Positions 49,044 through 57,850 of a stretch of 64,000 bases of DNA are shown piece after piece. The notes under the pieces were generated by a model that saw nothing but the letters and a program-made list of their open reading frames with translations, did not search any database and was not told where the DNA came from. The stretch spans positions 1 to 64,000 of the forward strand of contig JARIHC010000006.1 of the NCBI GenBank assembly GCA_029288485.1, given 5' to 3'. This DNA is from Candidatus Saccharimonadota bacterium (GTDB taxonomy: Bacteria; Patescibacteriota; Saccharimonadia; Saccharimonadales; UBA4665). The position numbers and the translations under genes are program-made. Numbering within the stretch: the stretch's first letter is position 1; every line of letters begins with the position of its first letter.

Positions 49044-51697
49044 AGTTCGCCCCAATTGCGGCCAATCGAGGTATCCACCGTAAGCTTAACGTCAAGTTTA
49101 TAGACCTGTTCCATAGTTTCTTTTATTAGCTTTGCGATGCGCTCGGCCACGGACTCAGGACATTCTACCAATACCGAGTCATGAATTTGCAGCAAGATAT
49201 TGCAGTCATTGTGCTGGGCGCGTAGTTTTTCATCGACAGCGATCATAGCCATTTTCATGATGTCGGCCGCGCTGCCCTGAAGCGGCATATTAACAGCCGC
49301 TCTGTATGCTGCTTCGCGAACTGCGAAGTTAGACGATTTAACATCCGGCGTCGGCCGCCGTCGGCCAAATATATTCTCTACATAGCCGTTCTTTTCGGCA
49401 TCTTTTCGAGTTTTTTCTATAAATTCTTTTAGCTTAGGACGGATTTCGAAATATTTATCTATAAAATGTTTGGCAGATTTAAAGTCCATGCCAGTCAACA
49501 GACTCAGAGCGTGCGGTCCTTGGCCGTACATAGTGCCAAAGTTAACGGCTTTGGCAGCATAGCGCTGCTGTTTGGTAACATCTTCCGGATCGCGGCCATA
49601 GACTTGAGCTGCCGTCATAGTATGAACATCCGCGTCTTTATTGAACATATCTATCAAATTTTTATCGCCGGCTAACACAGCCGCCAGCCGGAGCTCAAAC
49701 TGCGAATAATCAGCGCTAACCAACTTCTTACCCTTACTGGCTACAAGCGCCGTGCGGATACGCCGTCCCAGCTCAGTACGGACCGGTATATTTTGCAAAT
49801 TCGGATCCGAACTATTTAGCCGGCCAGTCTGGGCGTTAGTAAGGCCAAACGTGGTATGCAGCCGCGAATTTTTATCCACTTGCTGCGGCAGTGTATCGAT
49901 ATAAGTATTCTTAAGCTTGGTGACCTCGCGGTACTGAGTAATAAGATCAATGATCGGGTGCTGGCCGCGCAATTTGTCCAGTTCGCTGGCAGCCGTACTA
50001 TAGCCGGTCCTACCCTTTTTAATACCGGCCGTGGGCAATTTAAGCGTACTGAACAAAACTTCGGATAGCTGCCCCGGCGAACTAATATTGAACTCGTGGT
50101 CAGCGTAGCCGTAAATTTGCTGTTCATAGTCCGAGATCATGTCGTTAACTTCGGCCGCGAACTTTTCGAGGTATTTGGTATCCAGCTCTATACCCTCATA
50201 CTCCATGCGCGCCAGTACTGGAATCACCCGCCATTCGATATCTTTTGCCAGCTTCGATATTTTAGGTAACTTTTTGAGTTCAGCCGTTTGTTGTTCGTGC
50301 AACTTTTTGATAACAGCAATGATCTCCGGTGCCCGCGTTACAACCTCCTCTTTGTCTAACTCTTCAAACGAGGAGCCTTCATAATCTAAGTCGGCCTCGG
50401 CCAGTTCGGTCAAAGTTTGTTCGCGGCGCAAGCTGTTGATCAAAAAAGCGCCTACTTTCACATCATGGCCGACCGCCGGCAACTCTTGAACGCCTAGCTC
50501 CATCAGCACCTCGAGCGTCGATTTCACGTCGTAGCCGACCAGCGGCCGCACATCGCGGAACTCTTTAGCAATAGCCGCCGTATCGAGCTTGTGCAGGTCC
50601 AGGGTATAAGTATTTTCTCCGTCTAGGCTGATAATCAGCACTTCTGGCTTTTGTCCGTGCTTTCCGGCCGAACGGCTATGTATATAAAAGTATTCGCTGT
50701 CGCCCAGTTTGAGTTCGGCGGCTTTTTTATCGCTATCTATCAGCACATTTTTGCCGGTTTTGATCGAACCGCCGCCGTTTTTGGCATGATGATCATCTAT
50801 AGCCACTTGCATAACTTCCGGCAGCTGCCGCGCCAGCGAACGAAATTCCAGTTTTTGTAGCAGATGCAGCACTTTTTCCGGCTGCACATTGTGGCCGTCT
50901 ACTTCTTTCAAATCGAGCTTAATCGGCGCGTCCGTCCAAATCCGCGCCAGCTCCTTGCTCAAATACGCCAAGTCTTTACCGGCTTCCAGTTTTTTGCGCG
51001 TAGTTTCTTTGATAAGAGGTAAGTTTTCGTAAACTTTATCCAGCGTCTCGTAATCTTGCAGCAATTGCACGGCGCCTTTTTCGCCAATACCCGGCACGCC
51101 CGGAATGTTGTCCGAGCTATCGCCTTTGATCGACTTCATATCCAAAAATTGATCGACCCGAATACCATATTTGGCCTCAAAACTCTTCGGTGAATACAAT
51201 TCTATATTGCTAAGACCTTTTTTAAGCGCGTAGACCTTTATGTCGCCATCGACCATTTGCAGCATATCTAGATCCGACGTTACCAGCAGCGTCTCAATCC
51301 CTTTTTTACTAGCCTGTGTTGCCAGCGCGCCCATAATATCGTCGGCTTCGTAATCGTCTAGTTCGTAGAGCGGCCAGCCAAAAGCATCCAGCAATTCATG
51401 CAGTAGAGGAATTTGATCATAAAAATCCGGCGGCGCAGGTTTGCGGCCGGCTTTGTATTCAGGATAAAGTTTCAGCCGCTTTCGAATGTTCGTCTTAGGC
51501 TTATCCCACGCTACCGCCACATAATCCGGCTGCAACCGCTTAATAACTTCCAGAGCCATGGTGGCAAAACCAAACACTCCGCCGGTCGGCGTGCCATCTT
51601 TTGTGCTCAAGCTCGGCATGGCGTAATAGCCGCGGTAAAAAACGCTTTTACCGTCTATAATCGCGAACTTCTTTTTCCCGGAATCCGCCTCAGCCAT
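49040..51697 (-). CDS. polA: DNA polymerase I
   Basis: 885 residues. A 5'-3' exonuclease domain (1-290; IDGKSVFYRGYYAM, DYEADDIMGALA, GDSSDNIPGVPGIG) is followed by a 3'-5' exonuclease-like domain in which the usual D-x-E metal ligands cannot be found, and an intact polymerase domain (SADYSQFELRLAAVLAGD, AKAVNFGTMYGQGP, LLQIHDSVLVE). Loss of proofreading residues also occurs in Taq and Bacillus Pol I. TATACT ends 8 nt before ATG. It is 6 nt after the M15 peptidase gene. Confidence 0.96.
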   Translation of the reverse strand: MAEADSGKKKFAIIDGKSVFYRGYYAMPSLSTKDGTPTGGVFGFATMALEVIKRLQPDYVAVAWDKPKTNIRKRLKLYPEYKAGRKPAPPDFYDQIPLLHELLDAFGWPLYELDDYEADDIMGALATQASKKGIETLLVTSDLDMLQMVDGDIKVYALKKGLSNIELYSPKSFEAKYGIRVDQFLDMKSIKGDSSDNIPGVPGIGEKGAVQLLQDYETLDKVYENLPLIKETTRKKLEAGKDLAYLSKELARIWTDAPIKLDLKEVDGHNVQPEKVLHLLQKLEFRSLARQLPEVMQVAIDDHHAKNGGGSIKTGKNVLIDSDKKAAELKLGDSEYFYIHSRSAGKHGQKPEVLIISLDGENTYTLDLHKLDTAAIAKEFRDVRPLVGYDVKSTLEVLMELGVQELPAVGHDVKVGAFLINSLRREQTLTELAEADLDYEGSSFEELDKEEVVTRAPEIIAVIKKLHEQQTAELKKLPKISKLAKDIEWRVIPVLARMEYEGIELDTKYLEKFAAEVNDMISDYEQQIYGYADHEFNISSPGQLSEVLFSTLKLPTAGIKKGRTGYSTAASELDKLRGQHPIIDLITQYREVTKLKNTYIDTLPQQVDKNSRLHTTFGLTNAQTGRLNSSDPNLQNIPVRTELGRRIRTALVASKGKKLVSADYSQFELRLAAVLAGDKNLIDMFNKDADVHTMTAAQVYGRDPEDVTKQQRYAAKAVNFGTMYGQGPHALSLLTGMDFKSAKHFIDKYFEIRPKLKEFIEKTRKDAEKNGYVENIFGRRRPTPDVKSSNFAVREAAYRAAVNMPLQGSAADIMKMAMIAVDEKLRAQHNDCNILLQIHDSVLVECPESVAERIAKLIKETMEQVYKLDVKLTVDTSIGRNWGEL

Positions 51698-51703
51698 ATA
51701 CCT

Positions 51704-52309
51704 TTAGTATACGCTACGCCACCGCGGTTTCTGAAAGTGCTGGTAGTCTACAATGCCTTCTTTTTCCAGTGTCCAGTTGCCGCCCCAATGCCAGCCAAAG
51801 CCTTCCATCAGCAAAACTAACGGATGGCTGGAGTGCAGCGTGCCAGGCACCTGTTTGCGCCATACCGACCCGGGCGGATTCGTAAGCTTCTTTTGTTTGT
51901 CGTATCTAATACACGGATTAAGCCTGGTATTGACGTCAATGGCCATGCCTTTTCCGTGCTGGGACGTGCGCTTTGTGCCGGCAACCGCTCGATAGTTAAA
52001 TCCCGATGTATTGTTATCGGCCATCATTTTTTGATCGTCCCAGCCGTAACGCGGATCGGCCGCCGGAATAACCTTTTCTATCGGAAACTCAAGCTCCAAT
52101 GCCCGCTTAAAGAACGCCTCGACCTCCGACATCACATGGATAGCCACAACAATTTGACCGCGGTGCAGCTTGCCGTCAAAGCCAATATACTTAACATCTA
52201 GTAAGCCCAGCGAGTCCAAAATCTCCGCCGGACACGGGTTATCAGGGTTTTGTTTAATCACCTCTGAGGGCTGATACTGCGCATCAACGATGATTGATTC
52301 TTTATCCAT
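51704..52309 (-). CDS. M15-type D,D- or L,D-peptidase without signal peptide
   Basis: 201 residues. The zinc and catalytic motifs SQHGKGMAIDVN (SxHxxGxAxD) and GWHWGGNW ... DYQHF are complete and match the VanY/L-Ala-D-Glu peptidase (M15) fold. Most cellular members are exported; phage endolysins of this type lack signal peptides. This protein starts MDKESIIVDAQY with no signal or membrane segment. It could trim its own wall after holin-like release or cut a neighbour's wall; neither is shown. It is 32 nt from the upstream orphan and may share its operon. Confidence 0.85.
   Translation of the reverse strand: MDKESIIVDAQYQPSEVIKQNPDNPCPAEILDSLGLLDVKYIGFDGKLHRGQIVVAIHVMSEVEAFFKRALELEFPIEKVIPAADPRYGWDDQKMMADNNTSGFNYRAVAGTKRTSQHGKGMAIDVNTRLNPCIRYDKQKKLTNPPGSVWRKQVPGTLHSSHPLVLLMEGFGWHWGGNWTLEKEGIVDYQHFQKPRWRSVY
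51706..51711 (-). promoter_or_regulatory. -10 box of polA
   Basis: Minus-strand TATACT, 8 nt before the ATG at 51697, inside the 3' end of the M15 gene. Confidence 0.5.
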
Positions 52310-52341
52310 AATCCCTTTGTGTTTAGTTTAGTATGTTGGTC

Positions 52342-53352
52342 TTAACTTCCAATTTCGGCAAGCAACTGCTGAAGTTTGTCATGTGTCTGACGGATATCGC
52401 CTGGCAATTGGTTCAATCGAGCGCCTGGCTGCATCGGTTCGTCTTTAACTTCTGCCAATGTCGCGCGACCATACATAGCAACTCCATACTGGCGACCGTT
52501 GTCGAGTCCCGCCCGAATAGCATCAACTTTTCTGGATGCATAGGCATTGGAAGTTCCAAAAATTACAGGAGTTTGATTATCGCCGGTTTCCTTTAAAATG
52601 TCGGAAATTATTCCCATACGACGCATCGGGTCTGGCTGATATTGGTACTTGTCGGTCTCGGGCATCACCTCACGATCAACCCTCATAGTAATTACGTCTT
52701 TCCCGTCGGCGTTTTGGCCTAGTTTCACGAACTGGCCGGTCGCTTCAGATACAAAGGGGTTGCCTTCACTAATTTCATATCCATACGGCAAAACCTCTTT
52801 CTCGACCGGTCCGACAACCATAGATTGGGCTATCTCGACGGCTTCGTCGTACTCTGTAAAGCCCTCCAAGGACTTCTCATATTCATCAACTTGAGACGCT
52901 ACTTCGTCTTCGGACATACCTGCCGGCAGCTGCTTTTTGAATTTTGCTACTTTGTGGGCTTTTTCGTCATCGCCGATCAGGCGATATGGCGATCCGGACA
53001 TTACTACGGAATGTAAGTCTTCTTCGTCTGCCTGGGCCTCGGCTTCTGACTCCATCTTCCAGACTTTGCCGCCCTCCCCTAAAAATACTCCGCCGCGTAG
53101 ACCCGAATGTACGTTTTTCTCCGAGGCATAGCCCAGACTTTCGGCTAGGTTCCTAGCTACCGCCTCTTGCTGTTCATCCCAATCCGGATCAAGAGCATCG
53201 TCGCGGACTTCAGGCGGTTGCGGAAATACCTCGTCTAATTCAGCACCTTCGCCGCCAATTTGTACCACAGCAATCTCTATCCGGCTGATTTGTTCTTTGG
53301 CTTGCTCTGCGATGGCAACTTGGGGGTCTTGGTCGTGGAAACGTTCGCTCAT
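52342..53352 (-). CDS. Hypothetical soluble acidic protein
   Basis: 336 residues, strongly acidic (MSERFHDQDPQVAIAEQAKE). No family recognised, no membrane segment. The N-terminal third is helical and Glu-rich. The middle contains GVFLGEGGKVWKME, a short stretch reminiscent of a kinase-like glycine loop but without the later motifs. The C-terminal part has FGTSNAYASRKVDAIRAGL. AAGGAATAATT precedes the ATG. It follows the Cys-tailed small protein by 26 nt and precedes the M15 peptidase. Confidence 0.65.
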   Translation of the reverse strand: MSERFHDQDPQVAIAEQAKEQISRIEIAVVQIGGEGAELDEVFPQPPEVRDDALDPDWDEQQEAVARNLAESLGYASEKNVHSGLRGGVFLGEGGKVWKMESEAEAQADEEDLHSVVMSGSPYRLIGDDEKAHKVAKFKKQLPAGMSEDEVASQVDEYEKSLEGFTEYDEAVEIAQSMVVGPVEKEVLPYGYEISEGNPFVSEATGQFVKLGQNADGKDVITMRVDREVMPETDKYQYQPDPMRRMGIISDILKETGDNQTPVIFGTSNAYASRKVDAIRAGLDNGRQYGVAMYGRATLAEVKDEPMQPGARLNQLPGDIRQTHDKLQQLLAEIGS

Positions 53353-53378
53353 AATTATTCCTTATTTTTTTCTTGCTA

Positions 53379-53633
53379 TTAAGCGCAGCCGTCGCAACAG
53401 CCGGGCGTATGAGAATCACAATAGGAGCATCCGTGCTCGCGGATATCGTCGTAGAATCCACCTTCGCCGGCACCTACCTCATCCCAGTACCGGACCAGCT
53501 CTTCGCCTTCTAACCCGGCATCGTTGGCGACTATCTCGTTTTGGCCTGGAGCATAACCCTGTAGGGCTCCTTTGGCACGCATAAACAGATCGTCGGCCAG
53601 TTCAATTCTTGCGCGTCTTAATTCTTCGCTCAT
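53379..53633 (-). CDS. Small protein with Cys-rich C-terminal tail
   Basis: 84 residues from the ATG at 53633 (MSEELRRARIELADDLFMRA). An acidic helical body ends in HGCSYCDSHTPGCCDGCA, with five Cys in the last 16 residues. The tail could bind zinc (CxxC pairs) or form disulfides. It has the look of a leader-plus-core precursor but no modification enzyme is nearby. Its promoter is a perfect consensus. The GGAG in the leader is 13 nt from the ATG, longer than usual. Confidence 0.65.
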   Translation of the reverse strand: MSEELRRARIELADDLFMRAKGALQGYAPGQNEIVANDAGLEGEELVRYWDEVGAGEGGFYDDIREHGCSYCDSHTPGCCDGCA

Positions 53634-53661
53634 GGTTAAATTTGTACTCCTAACGTGCTTC

Positions 53662-53673
53662 TTACTTGCACAT
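53662..53673 (-). other. Three-codon mini-ORF at a leaderless position
   Basis: Minus strand ATG TGC AAG TAA begins 6 nt after TATAAT, the spacing of other leaderless starts here, in the leader of the Cys-tailed small protein. Confidence 0.3.
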
Positions 53674-53679
53674 AATTGC

Positions 53680-53708
53680 ATTATATATTATCGCGTGTAT
53701 TTTGTCAA
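53680..53708 (-). promoter_or_regulatory. Perfect consensus promoter of the Cys-tailed protein operon
   Basis: Minus-strand TTGACA, 17-nt spacer, TATAAT. It lies 47 bases from the inverted repeat at 53755-53779. Confidence 0.8.
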
Positions 53709-53754
53709 TGCCTTTTATACAATTATTAAATGTAAGGTGTTAGATTATTATCTG

Positions 53755-53779
53755 TTTTGTGAAAAAGAATTTCACAAAA
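53755..53779. promoter_or_regulatory. 10-bp inverted repeat, probable operator of the TrmB-type regulator
   Basis: TTTTGTGAAA (53755-53764), 5-nt spacer, TTTCACAAAA (53770-53779), a perfect inverted repeat overlapping the -35 box. A further half-site TTTGTG lies at 53787-53792, facing CACAAA at 53773-53778. Confidence 0.65.
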
Positions 53780-53799
53780 ATGATTCTTTGTGCTATTAT
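53771..53799 (+). promoter_or_regulatory. Promoter of the TrmB-type regulator
   Basis: TTCACA, 17-nt spacer, TATTAT with extended TGC; ends 8 nt before the ATG at 53808. Confidence 0.7.
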
Positions 53800-53807
53800 G
53801 CTTAATT

Positions 53808-54596
53808 ATGGATTTGTCTAAACTCATTGCAGTTGGCCTAAATGAACAGCAGGCAGAGGCTTATGCCTTGCTGCTAGAAAAAGGTTCCGCTTCCCCTGCC
53901 CAGGCTGCCGCCAAGCTTAAACTGAGTCGCACCAACGCTTACAAAGTTTTTGACAGACTGGTGGAATTCCAGCTCGCTAGCAAGAAAGAAGAGAAGAAAA
54001 AGATTGTTTACTCGCCAGCCAACCCAATGGCCATTTCCAGCTTAGTGGCTGAACAGCGTAACTTGGCTACTCAGCGCGAAGAAGCCGCCAACATTCTGAT
54101 AGCAGAGTTATTGGCCAAATATCATTCTCATACCACGCAACCAGACGCCAAGGCCGTGACCGGCCGGACACAAGTAGCCGATGCGTACAGGGCGCAAATC
54201 CGGCAAAAGGAAACCATTTACTTTATCCGATCCCGGGCGGACATACCGGTCATGGGGTTCGACACCATGCATGAGATCCGCACCACTCCGGCCCGTTACG
54301 GCTCAAAGCGCTTTGGTATTAATCCGGATATAGCCACCGGCACTACCCCGAACCCGGAACCTTCGGAGCGTTCAAATTTTACCCGTACGTGGGTTAGACA
54401 AGAGGATTACACCGCTCCAGTAGAGTGGAGCGTTAGCGGTTCCACTCTACTAATCGTAGTTTTTGAAGACGAACCGCATGCTATCACCATCGATAGTCCT
54501 GTGGTCGCTGAAGCTTTTCGACAGTTGTGGCACATCATGGACACTTGCATAAGAGCTATGCCCTATTACAAGCAACTGCCCCGGCCAGTCAAGTAA
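53808..54596 (+). CDS. TrmB-family transcription regulator
   Basis: 262 residues from the ATG at 53808; an in-frame ATG at 53790 lies before the -10 box. The N-terminal winged helix (LIAVGLNEQQAEAYALLLEKG, SRTNAYKVFDRLVE) is typical of TrmB regulators, followed by a coiled segment and an effector domain (VTGRTQVADAYRAQIRQKETIYFIRS). TrmB proteins often sense sugars. An inverted repeat overlaps its own -35, so autoregulation is likely, and the divergent operon could be under the same control. DUF1345 follows 52 nt on. Confidence 0.82.
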   Translation: MDLSKLIAVGLNEQQAEAYALLLEKGSASPAQAAAKLKLSRTNAYKVFDRLVEFQLASKKEEKKKIVYSPANPMAISSLVAEQRNLATQREEAANILIAELLAKYHSHTTQPDAKAVTGRTQVADAYRAQIRQKETIYFIRSRADIPVMGFDTMHEIRTTPARYGSKRFGINPDIATGTTPNPEPSERSNFTRTWVRQEDYTAPVEWSVSGSTLLIVVFEDEPHAITIDSPVVAEAFRQLWHIMDTCIRAMPYYKQLPRPVK

Positions 54597-54648
54597 GTAC
54601 GTTTCGCGGGATTTCATATATAATTGTAAATAGCATCGAGGAATAAAC

Positions 54649-55302
54649 ATGAGACCGAAAATTAGCCGATCAGAACTTTTGCAAGTAGAAGTTGCTTTGT
54701 TTGCGGCCATAGGCTTGCAGGTGGTTACCCGGACTGTAGGCAATGAATTACTCCCAGGTTCACAATTGGTGATCATATTGACCGAACTAGGACTAGCCGT
54801 ACTTATAGGCCTAACTGTTAATAAACACCGCGAGCGGGCACTGGGCCATCATGCCTTAGCTATTTTGCTACTAGGATTAATTTCAGTTATTAATGTGAGC
54901 GGCTTGATTTATGTGCTCAACGCACTGGTTATTAACCATGCTGCGCTCAACGGCGAAAAGTTACTGGCTTCAGCATTGGCTATTTTTGCCACTAATATTA
55001 TCGTCTTTGCGCTCTGGTACTGGGAGATTGACAGCCCTGGTTTATCTGGCCTGCAGTGGTCCAAACACGATAAGGACTTTCAATTCACTCAGCAAGATAG
55101 CGGCCTAGCCAGCGAGTTTCCTAACTGGCGACCGCAGTTCGGCGACTATTTATATCTGTCAATTACTAACGCCGTTAATTTTGCGCCGGCCGATGTAAGG
55201 CCAATCACCTTGCAGGCTAAGGCGCTTATGTCTGCACAATCGCTGATTTCCGTTTTTACGCTAGCACTCGTACTGGCTCGATCGGTTAGTATTCTTCGCT
55301 AG
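54649..55302 (+). CDS. DUF1345 family membrane protein
   Basis: 217 residues with about five to six helices. The C-terminal part (FGDYLYLSITNAVNFAPADVRPITLQAKAL, SLISVFTLALVLARSV) carries the DUF1345 signature (DYLYLSxTxAxxFxPxDVxPxT). Function unknown in all lineages. GAGG precedes the ATG by 8 nt, and TATAAT lies at about 54619. Its stop overlaps the convergent kinase stop as CTAG. Confidence 0.85.
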   Translation: MRPKISRSELLQVEVALFAAIGLQVVTRTVGNELLPGSQLVIILTELGLAVLIGLTVNKHRERALGHHALAILLLGLISVINVSGLIYVLNALVINHAALNGEKLLASALAIFATNIIVFALWYWEIDSPGLSGLQWSKHDKDFQFTQQDSGLASEFPNWRPQFGDYLYLSITNAVNFAPADVRPITLQAKALMSAQSLISVFTLALVLARSVSILR

Positions 55303-55883
55303 AGACCAAGAGCGTCTTCAACGGTTTTTTGGAATTTATCCAGATCAGCACCATCGTTATCTAAGAAAATGTCTGAGCGTTCTTTGACTCCAGCGATGTT
55401 TAGAGTAGCTTCGTCGCCGCTTTGGTGCATCTCGGCCTCTTGTTCAGCCATAAATTGCTCAAACGTTTTTTGGTCTTCACCGGCGCGGCCGCGTGAGGCA
55501 GCATTAGCCTGAACACGTTCATACCGAATGTACGGATCAGCATCTACCCATACCATGGTGCCGCCTAGTTTGTGAACGCGATCGGCCTCTCCTGGATTGC
55601 GCAAGCTAGCCATAACGACACCTGCATAATTATCAGAGGCCTTTTTATATTCGGCGACAGCTTTATCTACCAGAACGCCCAGCCCGGATTGCCGGCGCCA
55701 CTCGGCACTTATCTGGCGCAGGTTCTCGCGCTCCACCGCCACCCCGCGTTTCCTGGCTTCTTCGCGTAGCAAATCGGTAACCGATATAAAGAGGTAGTTA
55801 TGTCGCTTAGCTAATAACTTGCCGACCGTATCTTTACCGGAACCATTCGTGCCAGACAAACCAATAATCTGTAATTTGTTCAT
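55299..55883 (-). CDS. P-loop nucleotide kinase (dephospho-CoA/dNMP kinase-like)
   Basis: 194 residues. Walker A GLSGTNGSGKDT, an acidic SVTDLLREEARKRG segment, VVMASLRNPGEADRVHKLGG and a lid-like ANAASRGRAGEDQKTFEQF resemble CoaE and deoxynucleoside monophosphate kinases. The substrate cannot be settled by eye. It is divergent from dcd, which would fit a dNTP pathway, but this is weak evidence. No clear promoter geometry. Confidence 0.75.
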   Translation of the reverse strand: MNKLQIIGLSGTNGSGKDTVGKLLAKRHNYLFISVTDLLREEARKRGVAVERENLRQISAEWRRQSGLGVLVDKAVAEYKKASDNYAGVVMASLRNPGEADRVHKLGGTMVWVDADPYIRYERVQANAASRGRAGEDQKTFEQFMAEQEAEMHQSGDEATLNIAGVKERSDIFLDNDGADLDKFQKTVEDALGL

Positions 55884-55947
55884 TTTCCTACTACTTTTTG
55901 GTCAATATTTACTGTAGCACATTACCAGTGCTTAATCTGTCATAATA

Positions 55948-55976
55948 TTGACTTTTAATAAAATTTACATTAAAAT
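55948..55976 (+). promoter_or_regulatory. Promoter of dcd
   Basis: TTGACT, 17-nt spacer, TAAAAT; ends 11 nt before the ATG, giving a leader of about 4 nt. Confidence 0.65.
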
Positions 55977-55987
55977 ATTATATTGTT

Positions 55988-56653
55988 ATGTCGATTGTTA
56001 TTAAGCACGAGATTTTAGAGTCTATTAAGAATGGTGAGCTTAAGTTTACCCCCGCCCTTGATCGCCTGCAATTTCGCCCTCACGCCGTTGATTTAAGACT
56101 TGGCAACACCTTTCGTATCCCTAAGCGGACTTTCAAGGTCAGTCGTAATAGCGAGGGTAGGACCGCGGTCCCCCTGGACCACATGGCCGTCAATAACGGT
56201 CATTTTGCCGTTTACGATGAAATTGATCTAAAGCCCGGTCAATATTTTGACATCTTACCCGGCGAGTGGGTTATGGGTTTTACAATGGAGAAGGTTCATC
56301 TTAAAAGCAACACTTTGATGGGTGTCTTGTATCCGCGCTCTTCCGTAAACCGGCGCGGTTTAGCTGTGGATCTAACAGGCATAGTAGATACCGGCTACAA
56401 CGGCCGTCTGATGATTCCGATTCACAACACTACTGGCATGCAAGTAATACGCGTTTATCCAGGCGAGCGTATTTGTCAGCTCGTATTTGAGCGGCTTGAG
56501 CAGCCAGTTCGTGAAGGTTACCAAGGTCGTTATATCGACAAGAAAAAGAAGATTGCAGGCACTTATATTCCTGAAACCGAAAGCCGGGAAATCGAGCTGA
56601 TTCGTTCTGGCGACATCAAGAAAATCAAAAAAGAGTTCAAAGTCGTCGCCTAA
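55988..56653 (+). CDS. dcd: dCTP deaminase / dUTPase-family protein
   Basis: 221 residues. The family motifs FRPHAVDLRLGN, GVLYPRSSVNRRGLAVD (PRSS phosphate loop) and GIVDTGYNGRLMIPIHNTT are clear. dCTP deaminase makes dUTP for thymidylate synthesis. The deaminase catalytic Glu expected in VELFN-type strands is not obvious here (MIPIHN), so a dUTPase-like activity is a reasonable alternative. It converges on rpoD with 3 nt between stops. Confidence 0.85.
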   Translation: MSIVIKHEILESIKNGELKFTPALDRLQFRPHAVDLRLGNTFRIPKRTFKVSRNSEGRTAVPLDHMAVNNGHFAVYDEIDLKPGQYFDILPGEWVMGFTMEKVHLKSNTLMGVLYPRSSVNRRGLAVDLTGIVDTGYNGRLMIPIHNTTGMQVIRVYPGERICQLVFERLEQPVREGYQGRYIDKKKKIAGTYIPETESREIELIRSGDIKKIKKEFKVVA

Positions 56654-56656
56654 AGC

Positions 56657-57850
56657 TTACTTAATGTAATCGTGAAGTTTTTTAGCGTCGCGGTGTTTGC
56701 GCAGTTTGGCAAGCGCCTTAGCTTCTATTTGGCGGATGCGTTCGCGGGTCACACTAAACTCTTGTCCTACTTCTTCTAAGGTGTGCGACTTGCCATCTTC
56801 CAAACCAAAGCGCAGTTTAAGTATTTTTTGCTCGCGTTCAGTTAGAGCGCCTAGCATATCCTTAACTTGTTCCTTCAGCAGCTGGCCGGTGGCTGATTCC
56901 TCTGGAGAAGCGGTGTCTTCGTCTTCGATAAAATCTGCCAATACAGAGTCTTCTTCATCGTCGCGGATAGAAGCGTCGAGGCTAGAAATATCCTGCTTAA
57001 TCTTCATGATGTGTTCGACCTTATCAACATCAATCTCCATGGCCTTGGCGATTTCATCGTTAGTCGGTTCCCTGTTCAACTCTTGCGTCAGTCGGCGCTG
57101 GGTCCTGAGCAACTTATTAATAGTTTCGACCATATGCACTGGTATACGGATTGTTCGGGCCTGGTCGGCAATAGCTCGAGTAATAGCCTGGCGAATCCAC
57201 CAAGTGGCATAGGTGCTAAATTTAAAGCCTTTGTCCGGATCAAACTTTTCTACGGCGCGCAGGAGGCCGGTATTACCTTCTTGAATGAGATCTAATAGGT
57301 CCAGACCGCGACCCACATAGCGTTTAGCAATCGATACCACCAAGCGCATATTGGCTTCGGCCATTTGGTCTTTGGCTTTTTTATCGCCGGCAACTACGCG
57401 CTGCGCGAGCGCAAGTTCTTCCTCGGCGCTGAGCAGTGGGATTTTACCGATTTCGCGCAGGTACAAACGCACTGAATCATCGGCCACGTCATCGTCTAAG
57501 TAGGCAGCGGCTTTTTCGTTTTCTTCTTCCTCTTCTTCGTCATCATCCGCCCATTCATCGGTGAACTTCGAAGTATCGGGATCAGAAGCGGTAATCTCAA
57601 TATTGAGATCAGCCAGCTCCGTATAAAGCGAATCGAGCACTTCGGCGTTCTCGGCGGTCTCTGGAATTTGAGCTAAGATATCGCGCTGGTCCAAGTGTTT
57701 TTCTTTTTTAGCGCGCTTAATCAGTTCCTGCTTTTTTTGCTCAATGTCAGGATTTGCTTCAACTTTTTTATTCTTTTTGGATTCAGCGGGCTTTTTTGCT
57801 GTCTTAGTTTTAGTTTTTGCGTTCTTAGCTTGGGCTTTGGCTTTGGCCAT
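56657..57850 (-). CDS. rpoD: Primary sigma factor RpoD/SigA
   Basis: 397 residues. A Lys/Glu-rich N-terminus is followed by region 1.2 ([17 protein letters not shown]), region 2 ([38 protein letters not shown]), region 3 and region 4 with helix-turn-helix ([21 protein letters not shown]). It would read the TTGACA/TATAAT and extended -10 promoters seen throughout this window. Its start overlaps the dnaG end by 26 nt, the conserved dnaG-rpoD arrangement of the macromolecular synthesis operon. Confidence 0.96.
   Translation of the reverse strand: MAKAKAQAKNAKTKTKTAKKPAESKKNKKVEANPDIEQKKQELIKRAKKEKHLDQRDILAQIPETAENAEVLDSLYTELADLNIEITASDPDTSKFTDEWADDDEEEEEENEKAAAYLDDDVADDSVRLYLREIGKIPLLSAEEELALAQRVVAGDKKAKDQMAEANMRLVVSIAKRYVGRGLDLLDLIQEGNTGLLRAVEKFDPDKGFKFSTYATWWIRQAITRAIADQARTIRIPVHMVETINKLLRTQRRLTQELNREPTNDEIAKAMEIDVDKVEHIMKIKQDISSLDASIRDDEEDSVLADFIEDEDTASPEESATGQLLKEQVKDMLGALTEREQKILKLRFGLEDGKSHTLEEVGQEFSVTRERIRQIEAKALAKLRKHRDAKKLHDYIK

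Noticed and set aside
48456-49055. Start of the HAD gene at TTG 49055
   Set aside because: The TTG at 49043 overlaps the polA TGA, has GGGGCG at a good distance and gives the standard MIKAIIFD opening.
53379-53633. Cys-tailed small protein as a RiPP precursor
   Set aside because: No radical SAM, YcaO, lanthipeptide synthetase or peptidase-transporter gene in the neighbourhood; zinc binding is simpler.
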